Assembly (NCBI GenBank): GCA_009760855.2 | Contig: WPIO01000004.1 | Span: 3,968,001 to 4,032,000 of the forward strand | Direction: 5' to 3' | From: Cristatella mucedo | Lineage: Eukaryota > Bryozoa > Phylactolaemata > Cristatellidae | Length of the DNA: 64,000 nt | Shown here: one piece after another, positions 1-49,784 of the stretch | Position numbering within the stretch: the stretch's first letter is position 1 | Layout: each line of letters opens with the position of its first letter | The notes under the pieces: generated by a model | Seen by the model: only the letters and a program-made list of their open reading frames with translations | Told to the model about the DNA's origin: nothing | Databases searched by the model: none | Program-made: the position numbers and the translations under genes

Positions 1-207
1 GTACAGGCCATTTGTGTAGCAGTGAAAGCCGAGTACAGTAAACAGCAGGTACATAGCCCACGAGCGATCTTGGCATGCTGAAAAAGCTAAACCGCTTCGT
101 ACAGGCAATCGCCGGTATTGAATGCAAAGTTCGTTGAGAAATGAATACGAGCAGCAAAGGGGAGATTAACGGCGATCAAGATGAACTAGTCTGGATGCAG
201 TGCTCAC
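1..207 (-). other. start of ERCC4 intron 8
   Basis: This stretch follows the exon 8 donor on the minus strand. None of its frames resembles the next XPF segment, so it is intronic. Confidence 0.6.
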
Positions 208-37322
<37,115 letters not shown>

Positions 37323-40153
37323 GCTGCCTGCAAGCAAGCAAGCAAGCACTGGCTGAGAGAACAAGGCAGCAGCAGCAGCAGCAGCAGCGGGCCAGAGTGC
37401 CTAGAGCAAGACACCATTAAATGTGTTCGCATGTAATCGCAAAAACGTATGCTCTCGAAAGCACACATGCATGCAGGGCTGTACGCATCCCAAAAACAAG
37501 TACCTGCACATACGCACTCGGTCGAGCCACGATGTGCAAGAACGAAAGTAGCTGCATGTTTTGTAATATAACCCATACTCCTCGGCAGCAAGCTATGTGT
37601 CGCATGTGAGCACTCAATGAAGAAATGTGCACTCAGTGAAGAAAGCCAGTGGCACTAGCTGAAATTCGCCGGCAGACGTGCGGCATGGCAAGGGAGGGCC
37701 TTGTGCAGCCCAAAGCTCGACTGTTAGCTGATCCGAAAGGAGGGATGATGAGCCTCGGAGATACTCCTGGCTGGCCTCCTGGGCTCCAGTAGTACACAGC
37801 TTATTGATGATGTCAGCAATGCGCCGAAGAAGTTCCCAGATACAAGTCAGTGGTGTGGCCTGAAATTAAATTTAATCAAATCCTCCTTGCCATTAAATTA
37901 AAGAGCAAGAACTAAATGTATATAAGAAAATTTCAATGTACCAGGGTCATTGGGAAGCACACAACGCCCGGCGGAAATCTTGTCTACTTATTTGTATTTG
38001 TCTACTTATTTCGAGACAAACTAGGAACGTGTAATAACAATTGATCTGCATGCCCTAAGTGAGAAGAGGCGGCCTATGCTTTTATATTGAGCCTCTCACT
38101 CTTTCTTGGCACATCGTTTGTCTCAATCTTAAGTGTACATGAAAAAAGCATGGTCAGATATGCAGTACTGTCAGACGTGCTGTGTGGCCATGACAAACAA
38201 AGCGTCAAGTATATTAAAATAGCAAAATCTTATGTTAGCCCAGCTTAAGCTTCCACTTCACAGTCGGTGTCTTTCGAGTCTAACAGCACATAATTCTTTA
38301 TTGCCCACTAAAAGCAGAGGATGAAAGCCGTCAAGGCTACTACTATATAAATGAGGCTGTCAAATAAGCTGATCTTTTCGGTCAATTAACTAGTAGCAAA
38401 CTTTTGCATCTAAGCAATCCCATCGGTGCGGTGGCCACTAGCAAAGCACAGGAACGAGTTATTGACTTCCGTGAGGGTTTGCAAATGCCACGTTGGTTTA
38501 CAATCAGCCATCAAGAGCCAGGCATAGGCAGGGCTACATCAGGCTGTACAAATCAATCTGTCAAACAATGGTTGTCTGGCGTATTCCCATTGCCTCTGCT
38601 GGTCTTATTATCTAGGCATATCATGTTGCACTAGTATAATTTTCTGCTGCATGACCTTGGTAATAGCTGGTGGTCAGCTCGAACGGCACCGATCGTTCTC
38701 GGTTGATGTTGAAAAATCAGGATGGGCACCACCTAGGCAGCCACAAAGGCAACTGCAATTGATTGACTGGCCTGGTCACAAAACCATGGGCTGACCGCAA
38801 GCAATTTACTACCAGCATTGGAGCTCGGGGAGCCAAGAAAAGCCCAATTAGACAATTATGCTAAAACGGCAATTTACTATGCCCAAGGGACTCGTGACTT
38901 CTCTATCGAATGCGCACCGATAACACTCTGTCAAACGGCAAGCGACTTGAAGCATCAAGTAGAGCAGAAACTTTGTTTACATGCTTTTCACTAGCCTAGA
39001 CAGCTCCTAGCAAAGGACCATGCAGCCTGCATTGAGGCACTAACTGCACCCTGTCAATACAATTCAGCTGCTAAGTACCGGGTGCATTCTGTGCACATGG
39101 TGTTAGGCGAATCCCTAACCAGAGTGGCACTTGCCAGGTGCAAAAAATTGTGGAACTAAATTTCGCGGCCTCAGATCGACCGCAGCTATGGCAGGCCAAG
39201 GCACTTCCACAGCTATAGTAGATCATTGATGGCCGTCATATAATCTGCAGATTTACACTTGCATCTGCATCTCAGACAAGTTTCATAACAAGACTGTCAC
39301 AGGGCAGTTGCTACAACATAAGATCATAGCCGAATATCTAAAATATATCTATATCAAAAGTTAAATTGTTTATCTCGGACGTTTACCAATTCCCAGATTA
39401 CAAATAATGTTAAGTAAACTATCGAAGAAATTGCATAAAAACTCAAATAAGCTATCAAATGAGGTTTGCAGCGATTTTGTGTTGCGCTGAAAGCTTCATA
39501 TTCACTGGCAAAGATAGCGGTATGATGCATTATGCTTTTCAAATCAAGCTGCTACTCATTGTGGGGTGCAGCATCTGTTTCCCCTTCTCAATATCCACAC
39601 AAAAAAGTGAGCCTTCAAGTTCAGCCACCCCCCCAGCAGCTGCTTTAACACATGCCTCACTGTCTTGGGGAGATAAATAACAGCACTAATAAAAGAGTAG
39701 CTAGGCTTAAGCCTCCTTCAGGGCAGCCTCTTTTATGTGCCCTTCCACTATTGATCTCCTAAAATGCTGGTCAGAATCAGCTGCTACGTCAATGAGTTAT
39801 TGATCCAGGCCAGCCACCCAATGCTTCCCTTCAATGTGTCGCACAAAGTGAAAAGAGCTGAACGATCTCCCTCGGCAGCCGCAGACGGCAAGGTTACATC
39901 CAACAGTTTGATAGCGTTGTGCTGTTCTTAACGTCGCCGGCTGCCACGCTAGGCATTCTGGGGCAGCAGCTAGTTGGCTGTGGCGTTACGTGTCCGGCTC
40001 CTGACGGCGGCCCAGCAGCCCTGGCTCAAGTTACTGCAACCGCATCGTTACGATATTTTGCTAGGCTCGGTGAGCCAGTGAGTAGCTTGAGCAAGTCGAT
40101 CCATTGACGTGATCCGCTATGGCTGACCGATGACCAAGCCAACCGGAATAACC
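37323..40153. promoter_or_regulatory. divergent intergenic region between ERCC4 and the patched-domain gene
   Basis: The two start codons (37322 minus, 40154 plus) face away from each other across 2.8 kb. The region must contain both 5' UTRs and promoters. I see no TATA box or CpG-island-like block that I would defend, and no transposon relics. A five-codon upstream reading frame (ATG 40119, TGA 40131-40133) precedes the plus-strand start. Confidence 0.5.
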
Positions 40154-40245
40154 ATGGACGACCGCCCAGAAACTACCAGCAAAGGGTCGTGTGTGCAAAG
40201 GGCCGGCACTAAAGTATCCGAAGGGCTCGAGCTGTTCTTCTATAA
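40154..40245 (+). CDS. patched-domain gene exon 1
   Basis: It starts at ATG in an ACCATGG context and ends at the donor TATAA|GTAAGT. It encodes a short hydrophilic N terminus ending EGLELFFYK, the amphipathic helix seen just before TM1 in patched-domain proteins. Phase 2 at the end matches the single base opening exon 2. Confidence 0.82.
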
Positions 40246-42488
40246 GTAAGTTATCCATCGCGCTGTCACACTCGAGCTAACAGCCAGCAGCAGTTACTTT
40301 TCGGCGAGAACGGGTGGGGCTCTCCGGAGACTGCATCTTAGCACTGTTTGTGGTGCAGGTTGGGCTATGAGATAGCTAAACGACCCTGGACCGTCATCAT
40401 GTGCTGTCTGCTTGGTTCAGCTCTCTGTGGGCTCGGCTTGCTGCGCTTCAAAATGAAAGACATGTCTGAACCAATCTGGGTACCACCCGGTTCGAAAGTG
40501 CTTGCCAATCAACGATGGGCAGAGGAGCACTTTCCATTAAAGTATCGCTTCAACGAAATCATGTTCGTTTCCGGCAACGTACTCACGCCTGGTGCACTGG
40601 CAAGTGTAAGTTTCACAGCAGCAGTCTGCTTAAAGCTTTATGTCCTGGCAAGCCATTTGTCTACATAGGCAAGGTCAGTTTTGCCTGCATCAGGAGCCAT
40701 TTCTGAGAAGAACGATCATAGATAGCTTCAGACTAAATGCCTTCTGCTTGCAGATGATGAAAATTGATAAAGTCGTCAAAAGCATTGCAGAAACAAACAG
40801 CTCCAAGGATATGCTCAACTACAACTGGACGACTATCTGTATGAAGTAAGCATTCTCAAACCGGTTGAGGGTATTAAGATGGAAAGCAAAATGCACTGCT
40901 ACATCCCCATGACGACTCCGAAGCAGTTCAGCTGCAGCTAGCACCTTCAAAACGTAGCATAGCCAGCTGTATCAGGAGAAACCTGGATCCGAATTGTATG
41001 ACACTGTGCATGCTGCCACTAACCACATTTGCATGCTGACCCTGTGCATGTCACCCCTAACCATATTATTCATTTTGTTAGTTTTTTAAGCATGACTTTA
41101 CTTACCATTCAATTGCATTTCACTTTGCAGCAAATGTAAAGCGCCTACAAAGAGATTAAGTTCTCTGAGGGTGCTTTATCAAGTGCATTATTATTATAAT
41201 TATTATTATTATTATTATGTGTACGACCCTTGCCCATCAGAGGCTCCCTCCCCATCCCCCTACTCATTGGCTGCCCATCTTTGCAGAAATACTCATTGAT
41301 TGGCCGAAGAGGAGCCAAAGCGCTGCTGTTAGTTGTTCTGATAAGGGCATTGTTTTTAATTGAGTCTTGGTCTCTTGTGTGCATATGTGCTTGATCACAG
41401 CTCCAAGCTCCCTGCCAGGCTATATTCCACCATGTATATGTTATGACCGCAGAACAAAGTTTTGCCGCTTTTGCCTAATGTAAAGTGATTAGACAGAGAT
41501 TGAGTTCTCTGGAGGCGCTTTATCAAGTGTATTATTACTATTATTATTATTATTATTATTTCCATTGCAGTCTGCACATTTTGCCATACCTCTCACCCCT
41601 CCTAACACTGCCCAGGCTATGACGACTGCAGCTAAAGCCTCCCATAGGGTCTTTGCTCAGCTACCTATTCTCGGATTGTTATCCATCAATCTATTATCAT
41701 CTCGGATCATATGCATTGACCATGGCTCCATGATATTTTGAATATCTAGTATGATGTCTCTAAATTTATTGGGATCAATCTTGGTCACAGGGATCACCCT
41801 TTTACCTAATCCCGGGCAAAGACTGGAAGCTCCATTTGCCCAAATATTCTTTCTGCAAAAATCAGTGGCCTCAACTGCTTTAATGGTGTACTTGCTGCAG
41901 TGCTTGTGACCCACTTCATCCAAAGTTTGCTTTCGAAATGCAATAACATTTAAGCAGGGAAATTCCTGCAAAATGGTTTCGAGGCCAGAGAACAATGCAC
42001 TTTTCTATGAATTCAGAGGGACAAAATCTTACACTAATGAGGAAACCCATCGTCACTTCTTATAGGTATGGACCTGACTGTTGGTCTAGCAGCCTGCTCA
42101 ATCTGTGGGCAGACGATGAAGACCTGATCAGCGCACTCACAGAGTCCGAAATTGTGGTAAAAGTCAATGAGGCATTAGCAGATGAAATCTCGGGCCGTGC
42201 AAGCCTGCTCCGAAGGCTGCTCGGCGACGTCACGTATGACAACTGGGGTAAAGTGATCTCTGCAAGGGCCGTCAAGATGTACTGGGTCATCAGATCATCA
42301 CTGAATAACGAGCTGGACACGAAAGCTAAGGTAACGCATAATCAATGTCGTCACGGCACAGCCAGCGACATAGATTGGCATGAAACAAGTTATTACATAT
42401 GCTTGAGCTACAGTAACAAAGAAATTGAAAGACAATTAGGAAAATATACATTTGCAAACCTGAGAATTTAGGTCATATGCAGGTACAC

Positions 42489-42529
<41 letters not shown>

Positions 42530-45500
42530 GAGAGAGAGAGGGAGAGAGAGTGAGTGAGAGGGATGAAAGAAGTAGAAGAGGGCAATATGACTAAGGCGTA
42601 TTTTCCACTGCTAGCTGACTCTGAGAATTTTCAGTCGGTTGCATTGCTTTAGCTTTTCAGGCACGGTTGTTTTTAGGTACCAGAACTTGATTGGGAACAG
42701 CAGTTCATAAATGCTACACTCTCACTTAAGAAGGAGTTTTCTTCCTCCTCCGTTGACATCTACGTTCGAGCAGTCAGAAGGTAAAGGGAATGCGACAAAT
42801 ACCTGCTGGAGTGACCTTCATTGGTATGATCCCTGATCTGACGAAATAGAAAGCTTGCACTCTCATCGATGCACAATCGTGCACGCAGTAACGCTACCAC
42901 TCAAAGCTGTTTGCATAGGACGAGAGCGCAACAACGACCTGCATGAGCCATTCTTGCTTGAACTAACTTTGCCAATGAACGATACTAAAGCAGTACGGCC
43001 GTGTGACATACTTTTTCTAGCTTCCGTGACGAATCGGACAATTCATTCAATGCCGATGTGGCTCTTTTAATGATCGGTGTTGTGATTATCATCACCTATG
43101 TAGCCATCGTGCTCGGAAAGTTCAATGAAGTTGAACATAAGGTAATAGTAGACTACTGTCACAGAAGCTTGCATAGGCAGCCACATTTACAGGCACTAGG
43201 ATTGATAACTGTCCTGACAACTCACGGTTGGGTCGTTACAGGTGTACCTTGCACTCGTCGGTGTGTTTGGCATCGGGTTGGCAAGCCTGGTGGCCTACGG
43301 ACTGGCATCAGCAGTTGGCATGTTCTACGGGCCCATTCACCCGATACTACCATTCCTGCTCCTGGGTTAGCAGCTGCTGCATGCCCTGAATATACATTTA
43401 CTATAGCACACCTCATAATCAAGAAATAAAAATGCACAGGTCTCCATATTTTCAGGTGTCGGCGTAGATGACATGTTCGTAATCATCGAAGCCTGGAATA
43501 ACTTGACTCCAACTCAAAGAGATACTGACCTAAGAAACCGAGTGGCACTCACGATGAAGAACGCTGGGGTTTCAGTCACCGTGACTTCGATCACAGATTG
43601 TGTCGCCTTCTCTATTGGAGCCTCGACGGTTAGTCGGGAAATAATTGAAATGCAAAGTAATCTTGATTGCTACCTCCTAAAAATGGCCAAGGCCAGGTAC
43701 TTGCAGTACCTGAAACAAGTGCGATTCGAGGTTCCTGCATGCTCCTTCAGCTCACCCCGTGGGTATTTCCTTTACTTCGCTCGCTCAGAATCCATCAGCT
43801 GATGGTACTGCTTGACATTCACTGTGCGATGGTTGTGCTCCCCAGTCACCCCCAGCAACTTCTATCCACTACCGTTTGCACATGCAGAAATAAATAAAGT
43901 ATGTTTAAACGGCCATTTCAAACAGCTCAAGACTAGCAGGTGCCATCTCAAAACGATAATAATTACTTACAAGGTCAAATCCTCTCAAGGCTAGCAACCC
44001 TCTTGGGTGCCTTGCCTACGGTTGGAAGGCCGAAGGCACAGTTACTGGTAGGCAGTGCTCAGCTCCGTGCAGGCTGGACCGACTACATAGACGATCATCA
44101 TTCCCACCTCAGCTGCATTCTAACTCACAATATGCCATTCGGGAGAGTTCTGGTGCCTACCAAGCTGTGTGCCAAGCTAGATGCTTGAATGAGGATCAGC
44201 CGATTGAATCTTGACCATCTAAATTGGATTGCTAGCTGGTGTGCACAGGAGGCATAGCAAGTTCGGCTCCTGACAATAATAATAATAATAATGCACTTGA
44301 TAAAGCGCCCTCATAGAACTCAATCTCTTTCTAGGCGCTTTACATTTGCTGCAAAGGGAAATGCAATTGAATGGTGAGTAATATCATACTTGATAAACAA
44401 CATGAATAACATGGTTAGGGTGACATGCACAGGGTCAGCATGCAAATGTGGTTAGTGGCAGCATGCACAGTGTCAGCACGCATAAGCACATCAAGGACGA
44501 ATCACAGGGACCCACTAAATGCTGTCCTAAATAGGTGTGTTTTAAGTTCTTTTTAAATGTGGTCAAGTCAGGGGATGTTCTGATGCAAGTGAGTTGGAGA
44601 TGGAGTTGAGATGGAGTGAGTTCCAGGCTTTGCTGCTTCGGCTGCTGCCCAATCTTGCCTCCGCATCAGATGGGCCGAACCACTGCACCCCAGAGCTAAT
44701 AATAATAATAATGCACTTGATAAAGCGCCCTCAGAGAACTCAATCTCTTTCTAGGCGCTTTATATTTGCTGCAAAGGAATACGGTCGAATGGTGAGTGGT
44801 GTCATGCCTAATAAACAACACGGGTATTATGGTTAGGGGTGACATGCACAGGGTCAGCATGCAAATGTGGTTAGTGGCAGCATGCAACAGTGTCAGCATG
44901 CATAAGCACATAAAGGACGAATCGCAGGGACCCACTATATGCTGTCCTAAATAGATCCGTTCAAAGTTCTTTTTAAATGTGGTCAAGTCAGGGAATGCTG
45001 TGAGTGAGTGAGTTCCAGGCTTTGGGAGCATGCGAACTAAATGCACGGCCTCCAAAGCATTTGAGGTTTGTACGAGGTATTGGTAAACTTTTGGATTCCG
45101 AAAAGCGGGTGGTGCTACGCTTGGCCTGGTGGGGGAGTAGATCTGAGAGATAGGCTGGAGCCAAAGAATGAAGTGACCTAAAAGTGAGTGACAAAACCTT
45201 GCAGTCGACCCGTAGCTTGACTGGGAGCCAGTGCAGGTCGGCGAGAAGTGGAGTAATGTGGCAACTGCGAGGCTCACGGCAGACAAGCCTAGCAGCAAAA
45301 TTTTGCACCAGCTGTAAGCACCTGATTGCACATGGCGGTAGGCCAGCAAGCAGCGTTACAGAAGTCAAGGAGGGATGTTGCAAATGCATGGACTAACTTA
45401 GATGTGGTATCCCCCTGTCTAATCCCCCTGTCTTTTAGCAATGTTATGCAGCTGAAAGTAGGCTAAAGCCAAAGAGGCAATGCTGCCCTGCACTCTCGCG

Positions 45501-48500
45501 TGCCTGAGATACTAGGCCTGACAGCCCGTGACAGTAGCAGGAGGCTGCTCACGTGACAGTAGCAGGAGGCTGCTCACGGCTTGCTGCTTGACGCTTTGCA
45601 GGAGCTGCCGGCGCTCCGCTCCTTCTGCATCTACGCGGCGCTGGGCATATTCGCCCTCTACATCATGCAGGCGACGTTCTTTGTCGCTTGGCTAACGATA
45701 GACGCCCGACGACAGGAGGCGCTGCGTGATGCCTGCTGCATGTTCGTCCGGTACGTGCACTTCACGCCGAACAAGTGCAGCCAGAAAGAGTTCCTGCCCT
45801 GGTTTCTGCGGAAGCTCTACGCGCCTGCGCTGACGACGCTGCCGGCCAAGGTAAATGTGCAGCCCCTTCGTCATGCTGCCTTGACATCGGTGGCAGCAGC
45901 AGCATCGGCAGTGAGCATCCCCCCTGAGGTTCCTTGATGCACTGACATCCGGGCGGCTTTAGCGTGGCTCAATGCTCTGGCGACTACTGACACATCTGAA
46001 TGGCGGCCGCAGCAGCAGCAGCATGCACATCAGGCTACATAAAGATATAAGCGCATATTTATCAGGAGACAGCAGAATCATCCCTGGTGTGGACGCAGCT
46101 GCAAAAGTAACTTGCTATCATGCTCGAGCCGAAGAACTGAACACGAGAGGAAGGCATAGATGCAATGATGGCCAAGGACCATTCGTGACACTCAATACGC
46201 AGCCGGCTTGCCAAGCTGGCGCCATAGTCAGCCGGGCAGGGCAATAGAGCTCAGAGCACACAGCCGGTGGTCAGTAATATTTCTCCCACACATGAACAGG
46301 GCCGAAACACAGCCAGCCTGACCTCTGTCGGCTAATAACCCTCCAAAGCTTCACATTTGGCCAACCTACTGCAAGCACGCAAGCACCTCACAATGTGGTT
46401 AGCAGCCACGAATTCTCAAGACAGTTGATATGCAGCGCTGGTTTGGCCCAGTCGTTAAGATGCTCGCCCCGACCAAGGCTTGGTCGAGATCGTGGGCTCG
46501 AGCCCCGTGGCATATGTGAAGTGCCTGAATGGAGCTTAAGTTCTCTAAGGCACTATAGAAATGAAATGAAATTAATTATATCGAGTGGGCACAAACCGGA
46601 GAAAGTCGGAAGTGATGTCACGTTGGCAATTTACCCTGGAACCCTCTTAGAGCCAGGCAAGACGAAAGCAGGTGCATTTTGTTGCCAATTCCGCACAGTT
46701 CACTCTAAACAACCGAGCAGCTTTGGTGTCCGAGGAATTATATATAGAAGCAAGTTCCTTATGTTAGCCCAGCTAAGATCTGAAAATAAGGATATTGCCT
46801 GGCAGCATGTTGCAGACTTTGGCTACAAGAAATGCCTGGTTGCTGAGGGGCTTTTGAGGATCGGTGGGAAGATATTGATTGCTCATTAAGCAACCATAGC
46901 TACACCAGGTTAGAAGAAACCATGACAATATGAATGATGATAGCAAGATAATTAATTATATATTGATCCTTAGACGACTGCCTGCTGTTAACCTCAAAGG
47001 GTCGAGCCAATTTAACAGCTATTCAGCTGGTTTGAAGAGGCCGGTGTTCGGGTATTACATTGCCTACCAGTCTAGAAAAGCCTTAACCCCTCCCCCACCC
47101 AAGAAACTCACTGGGAAAGGGCATGCTGCCTGACACACAACAAATCTTAGCTGATTGAACAGTCTCAGTTGCATAGCAGCAGAAGAGCCTTATCGGCTAT
47201 CAACGCTTGCAGTTGGCAATAAAGTATCGCCCCAACAACAGAATTCGAACCCACGACCGAGGTCGTGAAGAGCAAGCACCTTACCTCCTGGGCTATCACG
47301 ACCCAGTAATAACCATTTAGCCCCCTTCGAAGCCAGGTAGCAGCTCTCTCTGAACACAGATCTAACCTGAAGTAGCCTACCTGAGGCATTGGCCTGGTAT
47401 GCCTATTTAGAGCCTCAATGTCTGGTCGGGTAAAGCAAGCCTAATAGCCCCTCCCTCCCCCATTGCTCCGGAAAATTGGCTGCATCCTGTGGAGGACACC
47501 TATTACCCTTCCATCGGTGAGGGATTGCTGCCAGATCAGCTGCCTCCGACCAGGTGCATGCCAGCACCATTCCTGTCAGCTAGCATCGCCGGCCACGAGC
47601 TGGCACCAACATACTCGGCCATTTGGTGACATTGTTTCGGAGGGACCGACCACAACTGCCTCATTGTCCACTTTCTGCCACCAAGCTGGTCTGTCACATG
47701 TGCTTTCCCTGCATGCTGCCGGCCACGAGCTGGCACCAACATACTCGGCCATTTGGTGACATTGTTTCGGAGGGACCGACCACAACTGCCTCATTGTCCA
47801 CTTTCTGCCACCAAGCTGATCTGTCACATGTGCTTTCCCTGCATGCTTTTCCAACGGGCGGTTGTCCTCGTACCACCACCAGCTAGTATCGCACCCACGC
47901 CAGCCTTCCTTCAGTCCACATTAGCAAGCACGAGCATATGGCATCCCGCCTCCTTCAGGCTAAATGCATAGCCTATGAAAGTGAGTGGTCAAATGGACGT
48001 TGCTTGCCAGTGCACATCAATTAATTTATAGGGCCAGCTAAACTGTAAGCGTTCGCCAAAGACAGCTATCTTAAACAATAAGCAGTCTGATATTACACTC
48101 CTATTGCAGTCCTTACTTATGCGCCTTGTCAAACCTGTGCATAGCTGCTTATTGAGAGGGTGCTAACAACAAGACTATGGATTTAGCATCTGCCTCTTTT
48201 ACTGGAAGGGAGCTATACAACCGGGTGTCCTGTTCTCACATTTCTGCTATTTGTCTGAGAGCCAATAGCAATAGGCAACACAGCAACAAGGCCTGCTTCT
48301 GGGCGGCTTAGCCTGCGGTTGCTTAAGGTAAAAAAAACTAGCTAATTTAACAGCCTCTTTTGTATAGCAACAGAAGAGCCTTGATGGCTATCACCACCGC
48401 TTGCAGTGGCAATAAAAGATTGCCCACTGCTGGATTCGAACCCACGACCTCGGGAGCGAGATCGTAAAAAGCAACCGCCTTACCTAATAGCCTAGGTACT

Positions 48501-49747
48501 GTATAGCTCTGACAGTGATGCAAACGTGAGCTGCTGAGACTGCATTCAAAGCAAACATACATTCCAGGTGCAATCAGTGAGATGCACATTGGCAGTCCAG
48601 GCATACATAAAGCCTAAACATAGTTAAGTGATAGAGCTGCACCTAATTAGTGCTGCCGTCATTAGTGCAGTCCTTCGTACGATGCCTACTGAATCCTAAA
48701 ATAAGGCTCTCATTTAGCACCTGCATGCAAAGACCTTTTCGACTGGAGACTCAGTTGAGTCTTTGAAAAGTCGTAACACAGCCACCAAATCCTGTTGCCT
48801 TAAGACTGCCCTTTGAATGCATTCTAAGGTATTCCCATCAGACTTAAGTATACAATTCCGACGTGGCTGGTTGCTAGTCGGTTCCATTTGATGAGGAAAA
48901 AACAGGGGTTCAAAGTTTGTCATTCAAATCACTTCTGCAGTTTAGAAACTAGAGAGATAATGCTTATGACTTGGGAGAAATGTGCATAACTGGATGCAAT
49001 CTGAAAGCCAATGCAACTCCTTGGTATCCAGTTAAAAAGTTTTATATTTAAATAGCCCAAGCAACCTATCAGTCAGCCCAGGCGCCAGCAAAACTAGCTG
49101 AGGCAATGTCCTCTCAAGCACTACTTGGTATCAGGAAGCCCTGCCTTTCCTTGTCGGGAATTCTTGTCAGAAAAATTCATGTTACAAAGAAAGGACAAGG
49201 GCTGTGTTATTACGTCTATGACTGCTTTCAACGACCATCACTTTGAATATAAGGACAAGGTTATTTTTTGGAGAGTCTCTGCAACAGCACAATCGGTAAG
49301 CCTACAATACTGTGACTACTGCAAATGCAATGTTAAGGTTTTTAAGGGCTACAACTGCTAGAACTAGCTGCATCCATAGCAGAAGGAGACGGTGCATTCT
49401 AGTGCAAAGTCTACCATCACTCGCACATGCATCCTTTGTTGCCCACTGCAAGCAGGGCAGTAGCTGCTTAGCCTCTTCCACAGCGGAATACAAATGAAGC
49501 TGCTAAATCAACTGACATGCAATTTAAGCACGCGGGCACACTTATACATACACAAACAAGCACACACACACCCACACTGACGAACACAAAAACACGTGCA
49601 TACCGTGTACACGAGCTGGATTGGTCCAGCAGTTAAGGTGCGAGCACCGACCAAGGTCTGGCTGAGGTCGTGGGCTCGAGCCCCGGCGCATATGTGAAGC
49701 ACCTGAATAGAAATGAAGTTGTCTTGGGGCGCTATACAAATGAATTG

Positions 49748-49784
<37 letters not shown>

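Larger units (their letters stand above)
40846..42065 (+). other. patched-domain gene intron 3, two LINE 3' ends
   Basis: This 1.2-kb intron holds two forward LINE 3' fragments (40998-41218 and 41470-41562), each ending in (ATT)n. The remainder, 41570-42060, shows nothing recognisable. Confidence 0.8.
43629..45601 (+). other. patched-domain gene intron 8 with two reversed LINE copies
   Basis: The intron contains two inverted LINE copies in tandem (44274-44600 and 44697-45460). Just before the exon 9 acceptor, a roughly 25-bp unit with CAGTAGCAGGAGGCTGCTCA is duplicated (about 45527-45578). Confidence 0.8.

Noticed and set aside
44696-45349. 217-codon minus-strand frame as a gene
   Set aside because: It overlaps the LINE RT remnant mostly in another frame and only briefly reads RT sequence.
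46395-46889. 164-codon open frame on the plus strand
   Set aside because: It runs through a SINE-I copy and resembles no protein family; the frame is fortuitous.
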